Source of the DNA: Gemmatimonadota bacterium
Lineage (GTDB): Bacteria > Gemmatimonadota > Gemmatimonadetes > Longimicrobiales > Gaopeijiaceae
Direction: 5' to 3'
DNA length: 64,000 nt
Assembly: GCA_022827345.1 (NCBI GenBank)
Contig: JAJDTB010000015.1
Span: forward strand, 153,237-217,236
Below are positions 26,170 through 34,501 of this stretch, one piece after another (position 1 is the stretch's first letter; every line of letters starts with the position of its first letter). Below the pieces are notes generated by a model, which did no database searches, was not told where the DNA came from, and saw nothing but the letters and a program-made list of their open reading frames with translations. The translations under genes and the position numbers were made by a program.

Positions 26170-26954
26170 GCCCGCGCGAGGAACCCGCATCCCGAGGTGG
26201 AGGTCGGCCGGGAGCAGGGACTGGAGACGCCCCGGCTGCCGCGCGCGTGTGCGTCGACTCGCCGCCGCTGCTGCCGCTGACCGGCCGGGGCGTCACCGTC
26301 GCCGTCATCGACAGCGGCGTCAATCCCGGTCATCCGCATGTTGCCGGTGTCGCCGGGGGCGTGCGCATCGCCCTCTCCGGCGATGTCGAAGACGACTACA
26401 TCGACCGCCTCGGGCACGGCACCGCGGTTTTCGCGGCCATCCAGGAGAAGGCGCCGGGCGCGGCCATCTTCGCGGTGCGCGTCTTCGAGGACCGGCTGCG
26501 GACGAGTTCGCGTGCGCTGGTGGCCGCGATCGATTGGGCGGCGGCAAACGGCATCCGCGTGGTCAACCTGAGCCTGGGGACACTCCGCGAAGAGCACGCC
26601 GAGGCGCTGGGCAGGGCGGTGGCGCGGCTTGCCGGCGCGGGGGGTGTGGTGGTGGCGGCGGCCGAGGACGAGGGGCAGCTGTGGTGGCCGGGGTCGCTGC
26701 CGTCGGCGGTGGGGGTGGTGGCGCACGCCGGCTGCCCGCGCGGGTGCGTCGAGGTGCGGGGGGCGGCCGACGGCGACGCGGTGGTCGCCGCTTCACCCTA
26801 TCCGAGGTCGATTCCGGGAGTGCCGGTGGAGATGAATCTGAGCGGAATCAGCTTCGCCGTGGCGAACGTGACCGGGGTGCTCGCGAGGGTGCTGGAAGGG
26901 TGCGAAGCGCCGGTGACCGCGGGCGCGTGCATCGAGTTGCTTCGGGCCCGCTGA
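26166..26954 (+). CDS. qhpE: Subtilisin-like serine protease, QhpE-like leader peptidase
   Basis: 262 aa with no signal peptide, fitting a cytoplasmic subtilase. Catalytic Asp in VTVAVIDSGVN, His in DRLGHGTAVFAAI and Ser in LSGISFAVANVTGVLAR (the GTSMA position reads GISFA). It is short, lacking a prodomain, as is QhpE. In the characterised QHNDH pathway QhpE removes the leader from the cross-linked gamma subunit before export. No other subtilase is seen near qhpADCBF, so this gene, about 10 kb downstream, is the best candidate for that step. The assignment rests on fold, size, lack of a signal and context. It is coupled by ATGA to a beta-propeller lipoprotein gene. Confidence 0.8.
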   Translation: MSPREEPASRGGGRPGAGTGDAPAAARVCVDSPPLLPLTGRGVTVAVIDSGVNPGHPHVAGVAGGVRIALSGDVEDDYIDRLGHGTAVFAAIQEKAPGAAIFAVRVFEDRLRTSSRALVAAIDWAAANGIRVVNLSLGTLREEHAEALGRAVARLAGAGGVVVAAAEDEGQLWWPGSLPSAVGVVAHAGCPRGCVEVRGAADGDAVVAASPYPRSIPGVPVEMNLSGISFAVANVTGVLARVLEGCEAPVTAGACIELLRAR

Positions 26955-27057
26955 CCGGCGGCAATCCGGCGGGCTGTGGAGAGCCGAGCGTGCATCCGCC
27001 CACGCGCCTCAGGCTGGGCGTGTCGGGGTGGGCGAGTCGGCAACCCTGCACCCGACA

Positions 27058-27098
27058 TTTCTTGAAAATCCGTAAGTCGGTTGCGGATTTTCAAGAAA
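27058..27098. repeat. 15-bp perfect inverted repeat between convergent genes
   Basis: TTTCTTGAAAATCCG, an 11-nt loop, then CGGATTTTCAAGAAA. It sits about 100 bp after qhpE and about 150 bp before the end of the minus-strand beta-propeller gene. The long A/T-rich stem stands out from the GC-rich surroundings. It may act as a bidirectional terminator or processing hairpin, but no T-run follows. Confidence 0.65.
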
Positions 27099-27185
27099 GA
27101 CAAGCCACATACGACTACACTTCGACACCCTGAGGACGGAGCCGAGGGCGATGCTGAGGGCGGGTGTCAAGCCGCATACGACTGG

Positions 27186-27265
27186 AGGCACCGGCCCCGA
27201 CCGAGGTCGGGAAACCGGCCGCGATTCGAGGTGCCGGCCCCGGCCCAGGTCAGGAAACCGGCACC
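27186..27265. repeat. Imperfect 43-bp-period direct duplication
   Basis: Two copies of about 37 bp (27186-27222 and 27229-27265) that share CCGGCCCCG, AGGTC and GGAAACCGGC blocks. The second copy overlaps the last codons of the minus-strand beta-propeller gene, so the duplication probably arose from that gene's 3' end. Confidence 0.5.
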
Positions 27266-28515
27266 AGCCTCCGTCCGACCACCTGCGGAACCTCGGTCTC
27301 GTCCCGCCGGACCCCCCAGACGTGCGTCTCGGTCGCGTCGCTCACGCGCAGCCACTCGGGCAGCAGCACACGGCGCGGCGGCTCGTCCATGTCGCCCCGG
27401 CGCACCGCGTAGTGCACCCTGAGATCGCCTTCGATCTCGTGCGTCCGGAACCAGATCTCGCTGGAAGACGTCGGGATCGGCCGTCCTTCGGCCGCGGGCA
27501 GGTACTCGGGCTTGTAGAGCGCCTCGTAATAGATGTCGCGCACCTCCTGCCGGGTCAGTCTGTCGGCATGCAAGGGCGCAAAGACGTCGAGCCGTTCTTC
27601 CAGCACTTCGTCCAGCATTTGAGGGGTCACTTCGCGGGGCTCGAGCTGCAGGCGCCGGTGCCAAACCGTGTCTCCGGCTGAGTTCACCTCGATCAGCTCC
27701 ACCGAACCGGGACCGCCCTTGGTGCGCATCACGATGGCCGCACCGGGCTCGAACCGAACCTGATCGTGGTCCGCGAAACGCTGGCCACTGTAAGAATCTC
27801 TGCCGTCCGGAAACTCGGCGACCATGACCCGGTTGCCGATGTCCAGCCACAGCAGCGGCTCGGGATCGAGCCACTCTCCGGTTTCGGCGCGCCGGACGCG
27901 CAGCAATGGCTCACGCAGCACTGGGCCGTCCACGGCCAAGGGGCCGACGGCCGCTTCCATGGCCGGCGGGACCACCGCGCGGCCCAGGTATACCCCGTCC
28001 CGGGGGGGCGCCAACACGATGCTCAGTCCTTCGTACTCCAGGCTGGTTCCCGGCCCGAGCTGCGTTCGGGTGTGTTCGCCGTCGGCGGCGAAGTACGCGA
28101 ACCGCGATCCGCTCCAATCCATGACGGACATGGTGCCGTCCTCCTCGACGAAGAGGCCTCCGGCCCCGCCGAACCGCCCCAGGCCCTCTCCCATTCGGCC
28201 TCGCAGGCTGAGCAGCGCACCGTCGGGGGTCCAGGCGCTGATCTGTGCGGTGCTCGCGTCCGCGACCAGGACACGGTTTCGGCCGGGGTCGATCCGCACG
28301 AGGGGTGTTTCGAACGCCACGCCCGTCTCGAAGGGGTCGCCCAGCTGGTATTCCGCCTCGGTCGTCCAGACGGACAGGTCGTGGTCGGTGGCGGTCCGGC
28401 CGGCATCGCCGCACGCGGCGCACACGACGCACGCGGCCAGCATCGTCAACAGGGCTCCGCGGGGGCGGGTCGCGGCCGCGAGCGGTCGCTGCAATCGGTT
28501 GATCCGGTCCTTCAT
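27250..28515 (-). CDS. Six-bladed beta-propeller lipoprotein
   Basis: 421 aa. The lipoprotein signal is LLTMLAACVVCAAC followed by GDAGRTATDHDLSVW. Blades: RIDPGRNRVLVADASTAQIS, SLRGRMGEGLGRFGGAGGLF (a variant of the GxxGxGPGEF signature), TMSVMDWSGSRFAYFAADGE and LLWLDIGNRVMVAEFPDG. A charged segment follows (EVTPQMLDEVLEERLDVFAP). It is divergent from the Rieske/cytochrome b operon, with a 193-bp shared upstream region. Function unknown; possibly outer-membrane anchored. Confidence 0.78.
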   Translation of the reverse strand: MKDRINRLQRPLAAATRPRGALLTMLAACVVCAACGDAGRTATDHDLSVWTTEAEYQLGDPFETGVAFETPLVRIDPGRNRVLVADASTAQISAWTPDGALLSLRGRMGEGLGRFGGAGGLFVEEDGTMSVMDWSGSRFAYFAADGEHTRTQLGPGTSLEYEGLSIVLAPPRDGVYLGRAVVPPAMEAAVGPLAVDGPVLREPLLRVRRAETGEWLDPEPLLWLDIGNRVMVAEFPDGRDSYSGQRFADHDQVRFEPGAAIVMRTKGGPGSVELIEVNSAGDTVWHRRLQLEPREVTPQMLDEVLEERLDVFAPLHADRLTRQEVRDIYYEALYKPEYLPAAEGRPIPTSSSEIWFRTHEIEGDLRVHYAVRRGDMDEPPRRVLLPEWLRVSDATETHVWGVRRDETEVPQVVGRRLVPVS

Positions 28516-28708
28516 CGCTTGGTCCTCCGGCAGGGGGTTCGCAGGGCCTCGGCCTGTCCCGGGGGCGACAGAGCCGCCGGTACGATCGGGCCGAACTCCT
28601 AAGACTTTAGTATACCCGCGGCCATCTCGCAAAGTTCCGCCGACTGCAATACTGTTGTTCGGCTGTCCATTCCACTGTGCCAACGCACCCGACCCGCACC
28701 GACTTGCC

Positions 28709-29293
28709 ATGAACCGGAAGCGACAGGTGGCCGATGAACCGCTGGTGGTAGAAGAAGGGTCCGCCGAGCCGGGCTCTGCCCCCCGCCGGGGTTTCCTGGC
28801 GGGCATCGGAGCCGTCGCCGCCGCCGGGCTGGCCCTCGTCGCGCCGCTGTGGTCGGGCGTCCGCGTCGCGCTGGACCCGCTGGGGCGCTCGAGCGGCGAA
28901 GCCGACCTGATCCCCGTGGCCAAGCTGGCCGCGATCCCCGACGACGGCATTCCCCACAAATTCCGCGTCGTCACCGACCGCGTCGACGCGTGGAACACGC
29001 ACCGCCAGCTGCCGGTGGGGGCCGTCTACCTGCGCCGCAGCGGCGACTCCGTGGAGGCGCTGAACGTGGTCTGCCCCCACGCCGGCTGCTTCGTGAACGT
29101 CGCCGCCGACCGGTCGCGCTTCGTCTGCCCCTGCCACAAGAGCAGCTTCGACCTGAGCGGGGCCGTCAACGACCCGGCGAGCCCCAGCCCGCGCGACATG
29201 GACACCCTCGACGTCGAGATCCGGGGTGACGACGTGTGGGTCCGGTTCCAGAACTTCCTCCCGGGCCGGGCCGAGAAGGAGCCGGTGGCGTGA
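28709..29293 (+). CDS. Rieske [2Fe-2S] protein of a bc-type quinol oxidoreductase
   Basis: 194 aa. The N-terminus carries a twin-arginine-like membrane anchor (APRRGFLAGIGAVAAAGLAL). The Rieske cluster motifs are CPHAGC and CPCHKSSF (two Cys and two His ligands), followed by the Pro-rich loop NDPASPSPRDMDTL. It transfers electrons from quinol to a haem c. The GTGA overlap with the cytochrome b gene shows it is part of the same complex. ATG 28709 is chosen; longer in-frame extensions upstream are antisense to the divergent gene. Confidence 0.92.
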   Translation: MNRKRQVADEPLVVEEGSAEPGSAPRRGFLAGIGAVAAAGLALVAPLWSGVRVALDPLGRSSGEADLIPVAKLAAIPDDGIPHKFRVVTDRVDAWNTHRQLPVGAVYLRRSGDSVEALNVVCPHAGCFVNVAADRSRFVCPCHKSSFDLSGAVNDPASPSPRDMDTLDVEIRGDDVWVRFQNFLPGRAEKEPVA

Positions 29294-31230
29294 CGCCGCA
29301 GCCGCCGCCCGGGGACAGCGCCCTCTCCATCCCCAGACTCCTCGACTGGCTCGACCATCGCACCGGCTATCGCCGGCTCCTGCGCCTGGCGCTCGTCGAA
29401 TCCATCCCCGGGGGCGCGAAGTGGCGCTACGTGTGGGGGAGCACGCTGACGTTCGCGATCGTGGTGCAGTTCATCACCGGGATCGCGCTGTGGGCGGCGT
29501 ACAGCCCGAACGCGCAGGGCGCCTGGGAGAGCGTCTACTACATCGAGAACGTCATGGCGGGCGGGTGGATGCTGCGGGGCATCCATCACTACATGGCGCA
29601 CGCGACCATGGTGCTCCTCGTGCTGCACCTCATGCAGGTCGTCGTGGCCGGCGCCTACAAGGCCCCCCGCGAGGTCAACTTCTGGTTCGGCGTCGCGCTG
29701 CTGCACCTGGTGCTGGGGCTGCTGCTGACCGGCTACCTCCTTCCCTGGGACCAGAAGGGGTACTGGGCGACCAAGGTGACGACGAGCATCGCGTCGATCA
29801 CGCCCCTCATCGGTCCCGCGCTGCAGGAGGTGCTGGTCGGGGGTCCGGACTACGGCCACCTCACCCTGACGCGCTTCTTCGCGCTGCACGCGGGCATCCT
29901 TCCCGGCGCCCTGATCGCGCTGATCGCGGCGCACGTCTATCTCTTCCGCCGCCACGGGGTCACGACCGGGGGGCTGCGCGCGCAGATGGACGGCAGCGGG
30001 CCCGGGGATGCGGTGGAGGGGGAGGAGGGCGGCGACCCGGACGCGGCTCCCACCCGGGTGAGCACCGGGCAGTTCTGGCCCGATCAGGCCCTGCGTGATG
30101 CCGTCGCCTGCCTCGCGGTGATGGCCGCGGTGCTCTATCTGGTCATTCGCAGCGGCGGCGCTCCGCTCGGCGCCCCGGCCGACGCCAGCGAGCCCTTCGC
30201 CGCGGCGCGTCCCGAGTGGTACTTCATGTTCCTCTTCCAGTGGCTGAAGTACTTCCCGGCGGGCACGGAGATCATCGGCGCGCTGGTGATCCCGGGCGTC
30301 GTGGTGACGCTGGTCGCGCTCATGCCCTTCGCCGGGAAGTGGCGGCTCGGCCACCGCTTCAACCTCGGCTTCACGGGGGCGGTCCTCGCCGGCATCGGCC
30401 TGCTGACCCTGCAGGCCTACATCCAGGACGGCGCGGACCCGGACTTCGTCGCCGCCCACGAAGCCGCCGAAGCCGACGCGGCGCGCGCCGCCGAACTCGC
30501 CGCGGGGCCGGACGGGATCCCGCCGACGGGGGCGCTGACGCTGCTCCGGAACGACCCCCTCACCCAGGGCCCCCGCCTGTTCGCGGAACGGTGCGCCAGC
30601 TGTCACAGCTACGACGGCCACGACGGCCTGGGCGGCGAGCTCGCCGAGGCGCCGACCGCCGCCGACCTGGCGGGGTTCGCAAGCCGCGAGTGGCTGGCCG
30701 GCCTGCTCGACCCGGATCGCGTGGCCACGCCGGAGTACTTCGGCGGCACGGCCTTCGCGCGGGGGCGCATGGTGCGCATGGTGCAGAGCCGCCTCGCGGG
30801 GCTGGACGACGCGGGGCGAGCCGATCTGGCGAAGGTGGTGAAGGCGCTGTCGGCGGAGGCGGCGCTGCCGCATCAGGCGGAGGCGGACGAGGCGGAGCGG
30901 GCGGAGATCGCGGAGGGGGCGGAGCTGCTGTCGGCGGAGGGGATCGGATGCACGGAGTGCCACGAGTGGCGCGGGACGGTGGAACGGAGCCTGGGGCCGG
31001 TGCTGACCGGGTTCGGGTCGAGGGAGTGGCTGGAGGCGTTCATCCGCGACGCGTCGCACCCGCGGTTCTACGGCGAGCGCAACGACCGGATGCCGGCGTT
31101 CGGGCCGGACGAGATCCTGAGCGAGGTGGAGATCGGGTTGCTGGTGGGGTGGTTGAGGGGGGGAGGGGTAGGGGGGCACTCAGTCACCGCAGAAGGGCTG
31201 GAACTCGTGCGCCATGCCGCCCAGCCCTAG
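29290..31230 (+). CDS. Cytochrome b fused to two c-type haem domains
   Basis: 646 aa. Residues about 1-390 are a cytochrome b with eight hydrophobic helices: haem-ligand His in GIHHYMAHATMVLLVLHLMQ and FFALHAGILPGALIALIAAH, GYLLPWDQKGYWA (quinol-site region) and PEWYFMFLFQWLKYF. After a linker rich in Ala/Glu come two haem c motifs, CASCH (about 435) and CTECH (about 554), each in its own cytochrome c-like domain. With the Rieske gene this makes a compact two-gene bc complex in which the c1 role is fused to cytochrome b. It could receive quinol electrons and pass them to soluble cytochromes. The 3' end overlaps the convergent regulator gene by 51 bp. Confidence 0.9.
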   Translation: MTPQPPPGDSALSIPRLLDWLDHRTGYRRLLRLALVESIPGGAKWRYVWGSTLTFAIVVQFITGIALWAAYSPNAQGAWESVYYIENVMAGGWMLRGIHHYMAHATMVLLVLHLMQVVVAGAYKAPREVNFWFGVALLHLVLGLLLTGYLLPWDQKGYWATKVTTSIASITPLIGPALQEVLVGGPDYGHLTLTRFFALHAGILPGALIALIAAHVYLFRRHGVTTGGLRAQMDGSGPGDAVEGEEGGDPDAAPTRVSTGQFWPDQALRDAVACLAVMAAVLYLVIRSGGAPLGAPADASEPFAAARPEWYFMFLFQWLKYFPAGTEIIGALVIPGVVVTLVALMPFAGKWRLGHRFNLGFTGAVLAGIGLLTLQAYIQDGADPDFVAAHEAAEADAARAAELAAGPDGIPPTGALTLLRNDPLTQGPRLFAERCASCHSYDGHDGLGGELAEAPTAADLAGFASREWLAGLLDPDRVATPEYFGGTAFARGRMVRMVQSRLAGLDDAGRADLAKVVKALSAEAALPHQAEADEAERAEIAEGAELLSAEGIGCTECHEWRGTVERSLGPVLTGFGSREWLEAFIRDASHPRFYGERNDRMPAFGPDEILSEVEIGLLVGWLRGGGVGGHSVTAEGLELVRHAAQP

Positions 31231-34200
31231 TTCCTTGCTCCGCTTGCGTGCTCGCTCGGCGAGTTGGGGTTGCGGTTTGCCGAGCCGGCGCGCGAGCCTC
31301 ACGAACTCCAGCGACAGCTTCAGCCAGACGAGCGGGCGGCTATGGTCGTTGGCCTCCAGGGCGTTCGCCAGCACTTCCATTGCCCCTGGGAGGTTACCGG
31401 TTCGAGCCCGCAGACGGGCGTGGAACAGGATGAGACCAAGCGGGGTGTCGCCCAGCGATTCCCCAAGCGGATGCCGTTCTGCAATCCGGGTGACTCCACC
31501 CAACTTGCCCGATTCGAGGAGCAGCGTCCCTTCGAGGGCGGCGATTGCGTCGGCCAGTCCCGCGGGAAAGGCGGGCGGATCCTGGTCGCTTCGCTGATCC
31601 CTGGCATCGGCGAGTGCTTCGAGGACAGCTTTGACCTCGTCCGGATCTCGCCGCGAAACAGAGAGGGCACCACGCACGAGGATTTCGCGAGTACGAATTC
31701 CCGGACAATCCATCTCCCGAGTCAGTGTTCGGGCTTCAGCGAAGACCCGGTCCGCGATCTCGTAATTGCCGGTCACGGTGTGCCACTCAGCCTGCGCCAG
31801 CAGGATGAGCGCGTGATGACCGTGTTGTCCGGTCGTTTTGGCCAGGGTCGTGGCATCGGACAGCGTCTTCCAGCCGTTTGCGGTTGCCGCGAGCCCGCAG
31901 GTCATCAAGGCCTCGGCATGCCGTCGAAGCGCCAGGAGAATCTCGTCGGACGAGTCGTGCGCGCGCGCCAGGCGTACCGCTTCCTGCCCCGATCGGAGCC
32001 CCGCCTCCGGGTTGCCATATGCGGCCTGGATCGCCAGGGTGGCGAGAATCCGGCTTCGGGCCGCCCGCTCCCCGGGCAGGTCCATCTCTCCGAGCCGCGC
32101 GAGTTCTCTCATCACCTTGTCCCGGTCGCCAGACCAATCCGCGACCTCGACCCTGCTCTGCAACACGGCGGCCAGAACAGCCTCGTCACCGAGCGTGCGT
32201 GCCTCCTCTTCGAGCTCGTCCAGTTCAGCCAGAGATGCTCTGGTGCCGGCCAGACCGAGCATATGCCGGGACCGGGCAACGGTGAGGCGAGCGGCGACCG
32301 ACTCCGATGGTTGCAGACAGGCTTCACCCTCCAGTGCCTCGACTCCGAAGCGGACTGCCTTTTCCAGACGGCGCAAGCTGTAGTACGTGCGTGAAAGCGC
32401 GGCCGCAACGATCCCCCGCCGGGCGCCTTCGCTCAATTCGTAGGCCTCCGTGAGTGTGCGCAGGCGAGACGCGGCATCCTGCTCATTTGTCTGCTGGATC
32501 GCTTCGAGCGCGCACATCGAGGCCAGCTTTGGTCTCCCGGCCAGAGCATAGTGTCTCGCGATGTCCAGCGAAGAGGGACTCGCCGAGGCCCGATGGAGGA
32601 CCTCGGCTGCGCGGGCATGGAGGACGGCCCGCCGGGTAGGATGGATCTGCTCGTACACGGCGTAACCAAAGAGATCGTGCCGGAACTGGACACCACGGGG
32701 CGTCCAATCGACCAGGCGGAGACGGTGGAGCCTGTCGAGCGAGGCCAGACAAGTGAGGCGTGTATTCTCGACGACCAGCGAGAGTCGGTCGACCGATGTG
32801 ACTTGACCGAGAACCGCCAGGCCGTACACGACGGCCCGCGATGCGTCATCAAGCAGCGCAAGACGGCGAGAGACAACCTGTCGCGCCGAAGACGGGACAG
32901 GCGCGCGCTCGTCGGAACCATGAGGAGACCTGCCGTCACGGGTGCTTGCCGCCACATCAATGAGATATCTCGGATTGCCGCCAGTGGTCCGTGTGAGCTT
33001 GGCAAGCTGCGACTCGCCGGTGTCGATGGAGGTTACGGATCTGACCAGTTTGACGGCCGCAGCGTCGTCCAGCTCGGCGAGGCGGACTACCATGGCCTGA
33101 GAGTCCAGTTCCTCTTCCTGAACAAAGCAGGTCACCATGTGCCCTGGCGCGAGCTCCTCTTCGCAATAGGCGACAAGGAGTGTGAATGCGGTGCTCTTCC
33201 AGCGCTTTCGAAGGAACTGGAGCACGGTGATCGTCGCGTCGTCCGTCCACTGGAACCCGTCCATGAACAGGATCGTGGGCCTTGATTCGGCAATCGCGGT
33301 GAACAGTCGCAGAAACGCTTCACAGAGGTGTCGCGACATGTCCCCGGTTGGGTGAAGGGCCTCTCCGTACAAACGCTTGTTGCCTTCCTGCAGCTCCGGC
33401 AACAACAACAGCAGTGAAGACCGCCAGGGCTCGGCAACCATCCTGAGATAGGGCTGCACCCAGGAGTGACCGAGAGGCTCCAGAATCGGACCCAAGGCGA
33501 TCTCCCTTTCCAGCAGAGAGCTGCCGGTGTCGATGACCCGATAGCCGCGAAAACGCGCGCTCCTGACCACCTCCCGCACCAGTCTGGTCTTGCCCACACC
33601 AGCTTCACCGCACACAGCGATGGTGCGCCAACACTTACTGCCGCGGTTGCGGTAAAGGCCGCGCGTGAGTGCGGCCAGTTCGGATGACCGGCCGACCAGG
33701 GGGGGCTCCTGCCTGGCACTGGGTGTCGTGTCGATTTGCACGGACGAGGGGCTGTGCGCGTCTCTGACGTTCTTCAGAAGCCTGCTCGTCGCCGGCTCCG
33801 GAGTCCATCCTCCCGACGGATCGGCGCGTTCGGAAAACGACCAGTAGATCGCTTCGGCTTCCCGCACCTGCCCGGCCATGACTCGTGCCCTCATGACTCT
33901 CCGCAAGATCGTCTCTTCACGCGGGTCGAGCCTCAGCAGCACTTCGGACGCTTGTCGGGCCCGGAGCCACTCATGTGCAGCCTCGGCGTCCTCCCACGCC
34001 GCGAGTGCAGCACGCCGGAGGTTCAAGCGCTTGTGAATCCGCTGTTCCTCGATCCAGTCGGCGAGAGCCGCGGTCCTCTTGTGATTGCAAGCGGCGAGAT
34101 ACCCTCGCTCCAGGAAATCGCACGCCTTCTCGAAGTCCCCCGAGCTAATGAGCCTCGAGTACTCGTCGACGTCACAAGCAACGGCTTGCCGGTGGAAACG

Positions 34201-34500
34201 GATGTGTTCACCATCGGGCTCGAACAGCTTTTCCGCGACGGTCCGGTTCGTCTGATAGACCAGCTGGCTCAGACGATGCCTGAGGATCTTGCCGTCGTGA
34301 GACTCCCAAAGAAGCCGCTGCGCCGACGCCCGGGGAATGCGCGTCGCGCTGTCTCCGAACGTGATGGCCAACAATGCAGTCTGAAGAGGCGAAATCCGGA
34401 CAGTGCGGCCACGCCGCCAGAGCAGGGGGCCGCCAAAGAGCTCCAATCGCAACGGAGGAGGATCGTGCGGCGTGTCAGTGAAGATGGTCTTGGCGGGCAT
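31180..34500 (-). CDS. Large ATPase/TPR transcriptional regulator (BTAD/LuxR-MalT-like)
   Basis: 1106 aa. The N-terminal 250 residues resemble the OmpR-like winged helix plus bacterial transcriptional activation domain (LRLELFGGPLLWRRGRTVRI, SPLQTALLAITFG, then TPR-like helices DFEKACDFLERGYLA and LRLDPREETILRRVMRAR). An AAA/STAND ATPase follows: PLVGRSSELAALTRGL, Walker A CGEAGVGKTRLV, Walker B ILFMDGFQWTDD and GGNPRYLIDVA. The C-terminal half is helical repeats (ARHYALAGRPKLASMCALEA and similar). Such proteins are switched by ligand binding to the repeats. It begins one base after the stop of the AraC-type regulator, implying a regulatory pair. Targets unknown. Confidence 0.82.
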   Translation of the reverse strand: MPAKTIFTDTPHDPPPLRLELFGGPLLWRRGRTVRISPLQTALLAITFGDSATRIPRASAQRLLWESHDGKILRHRLSQLVYQTNRTVAEKLFEPDGEHIRFHRQAVACDVDEYSRLISSGDFEKACDFLERGYLAACNHKRTAALADWIEEQRIHKRLNLRRAALAAWEDAEAAHEWLRARQASEVLLRLDPREETILRRVMRARVMAGQVREAEAIYWSFSERADPSGGWTPEPATSRLLKNVRDAHSPSSVQIDTTPSARQEPPLVGRSSELAALTRGLYRNRGSKCWRTIAVCGEAGVGKTRLVREVVRSARFRGYRVIDTGSSLLEREIALGPILEPLGHSWVQPYLRMVAEPWRSSLLLLLPELQEGNKRLYGEALHPTGDMSRHLCEAFLRLFTAIAESRPTILFMDGFQWTDDATITVLQFLRKRWKSTAFTLLVAYCEEELAPGHMVTCFVQEEELDSQAMVVRLAELDDAAAVKLVRSVTSIDTGESQLAKLTRTTGGNPRYLIDVAASTRDGRSPHGSDERAPVPSSARQVVSRRLALLDDASRAVVYGLAVLGQVTSVDRLSLVVENTRLTCLASLDRLHRLRLVDWTPRGVQFRHDLFGYAVYEQIHPTRRAVLHARAAEVLHRASASPSSLDIARHYALAGRPKLASMCALEAIQQTNEQDAASRLRTLTEAYELSEGARRGIVAAALSRTYYSLRRLEKAVRFGVEALEGEACLQPSESVAARLTVARSRHMLGLAGTRASLAELDELEEEARTLGDEAVLAAVLQSRVEVADWSGDRDKVMRELARLGEMDLPGERAARSRILATLAIQAAYGNPEAGLRSGQEAVRLARAHDSSDEILLALRRHAEALMTCGLAATANGWKTLSDATTLAKTTGQHGHHALILLAQAEWHTVTGNYEIADRVFAEARTLTREMDCPGIRTREILVRGALSVSRRDPDEVKAVLEALADARDQRSDQDPPAFPAGLADAIAALEGTLLLESGKLGGVTRIAERHPLGESLGDTPLGLILFHARLRARTGNLPGAMEVLANALEANDHSRPLVWLKLSLEFVRLARRLGKPQPQLAERARKRSKELGLGGMAHEFQPFCGD

Positions 34501-34501
34501 A

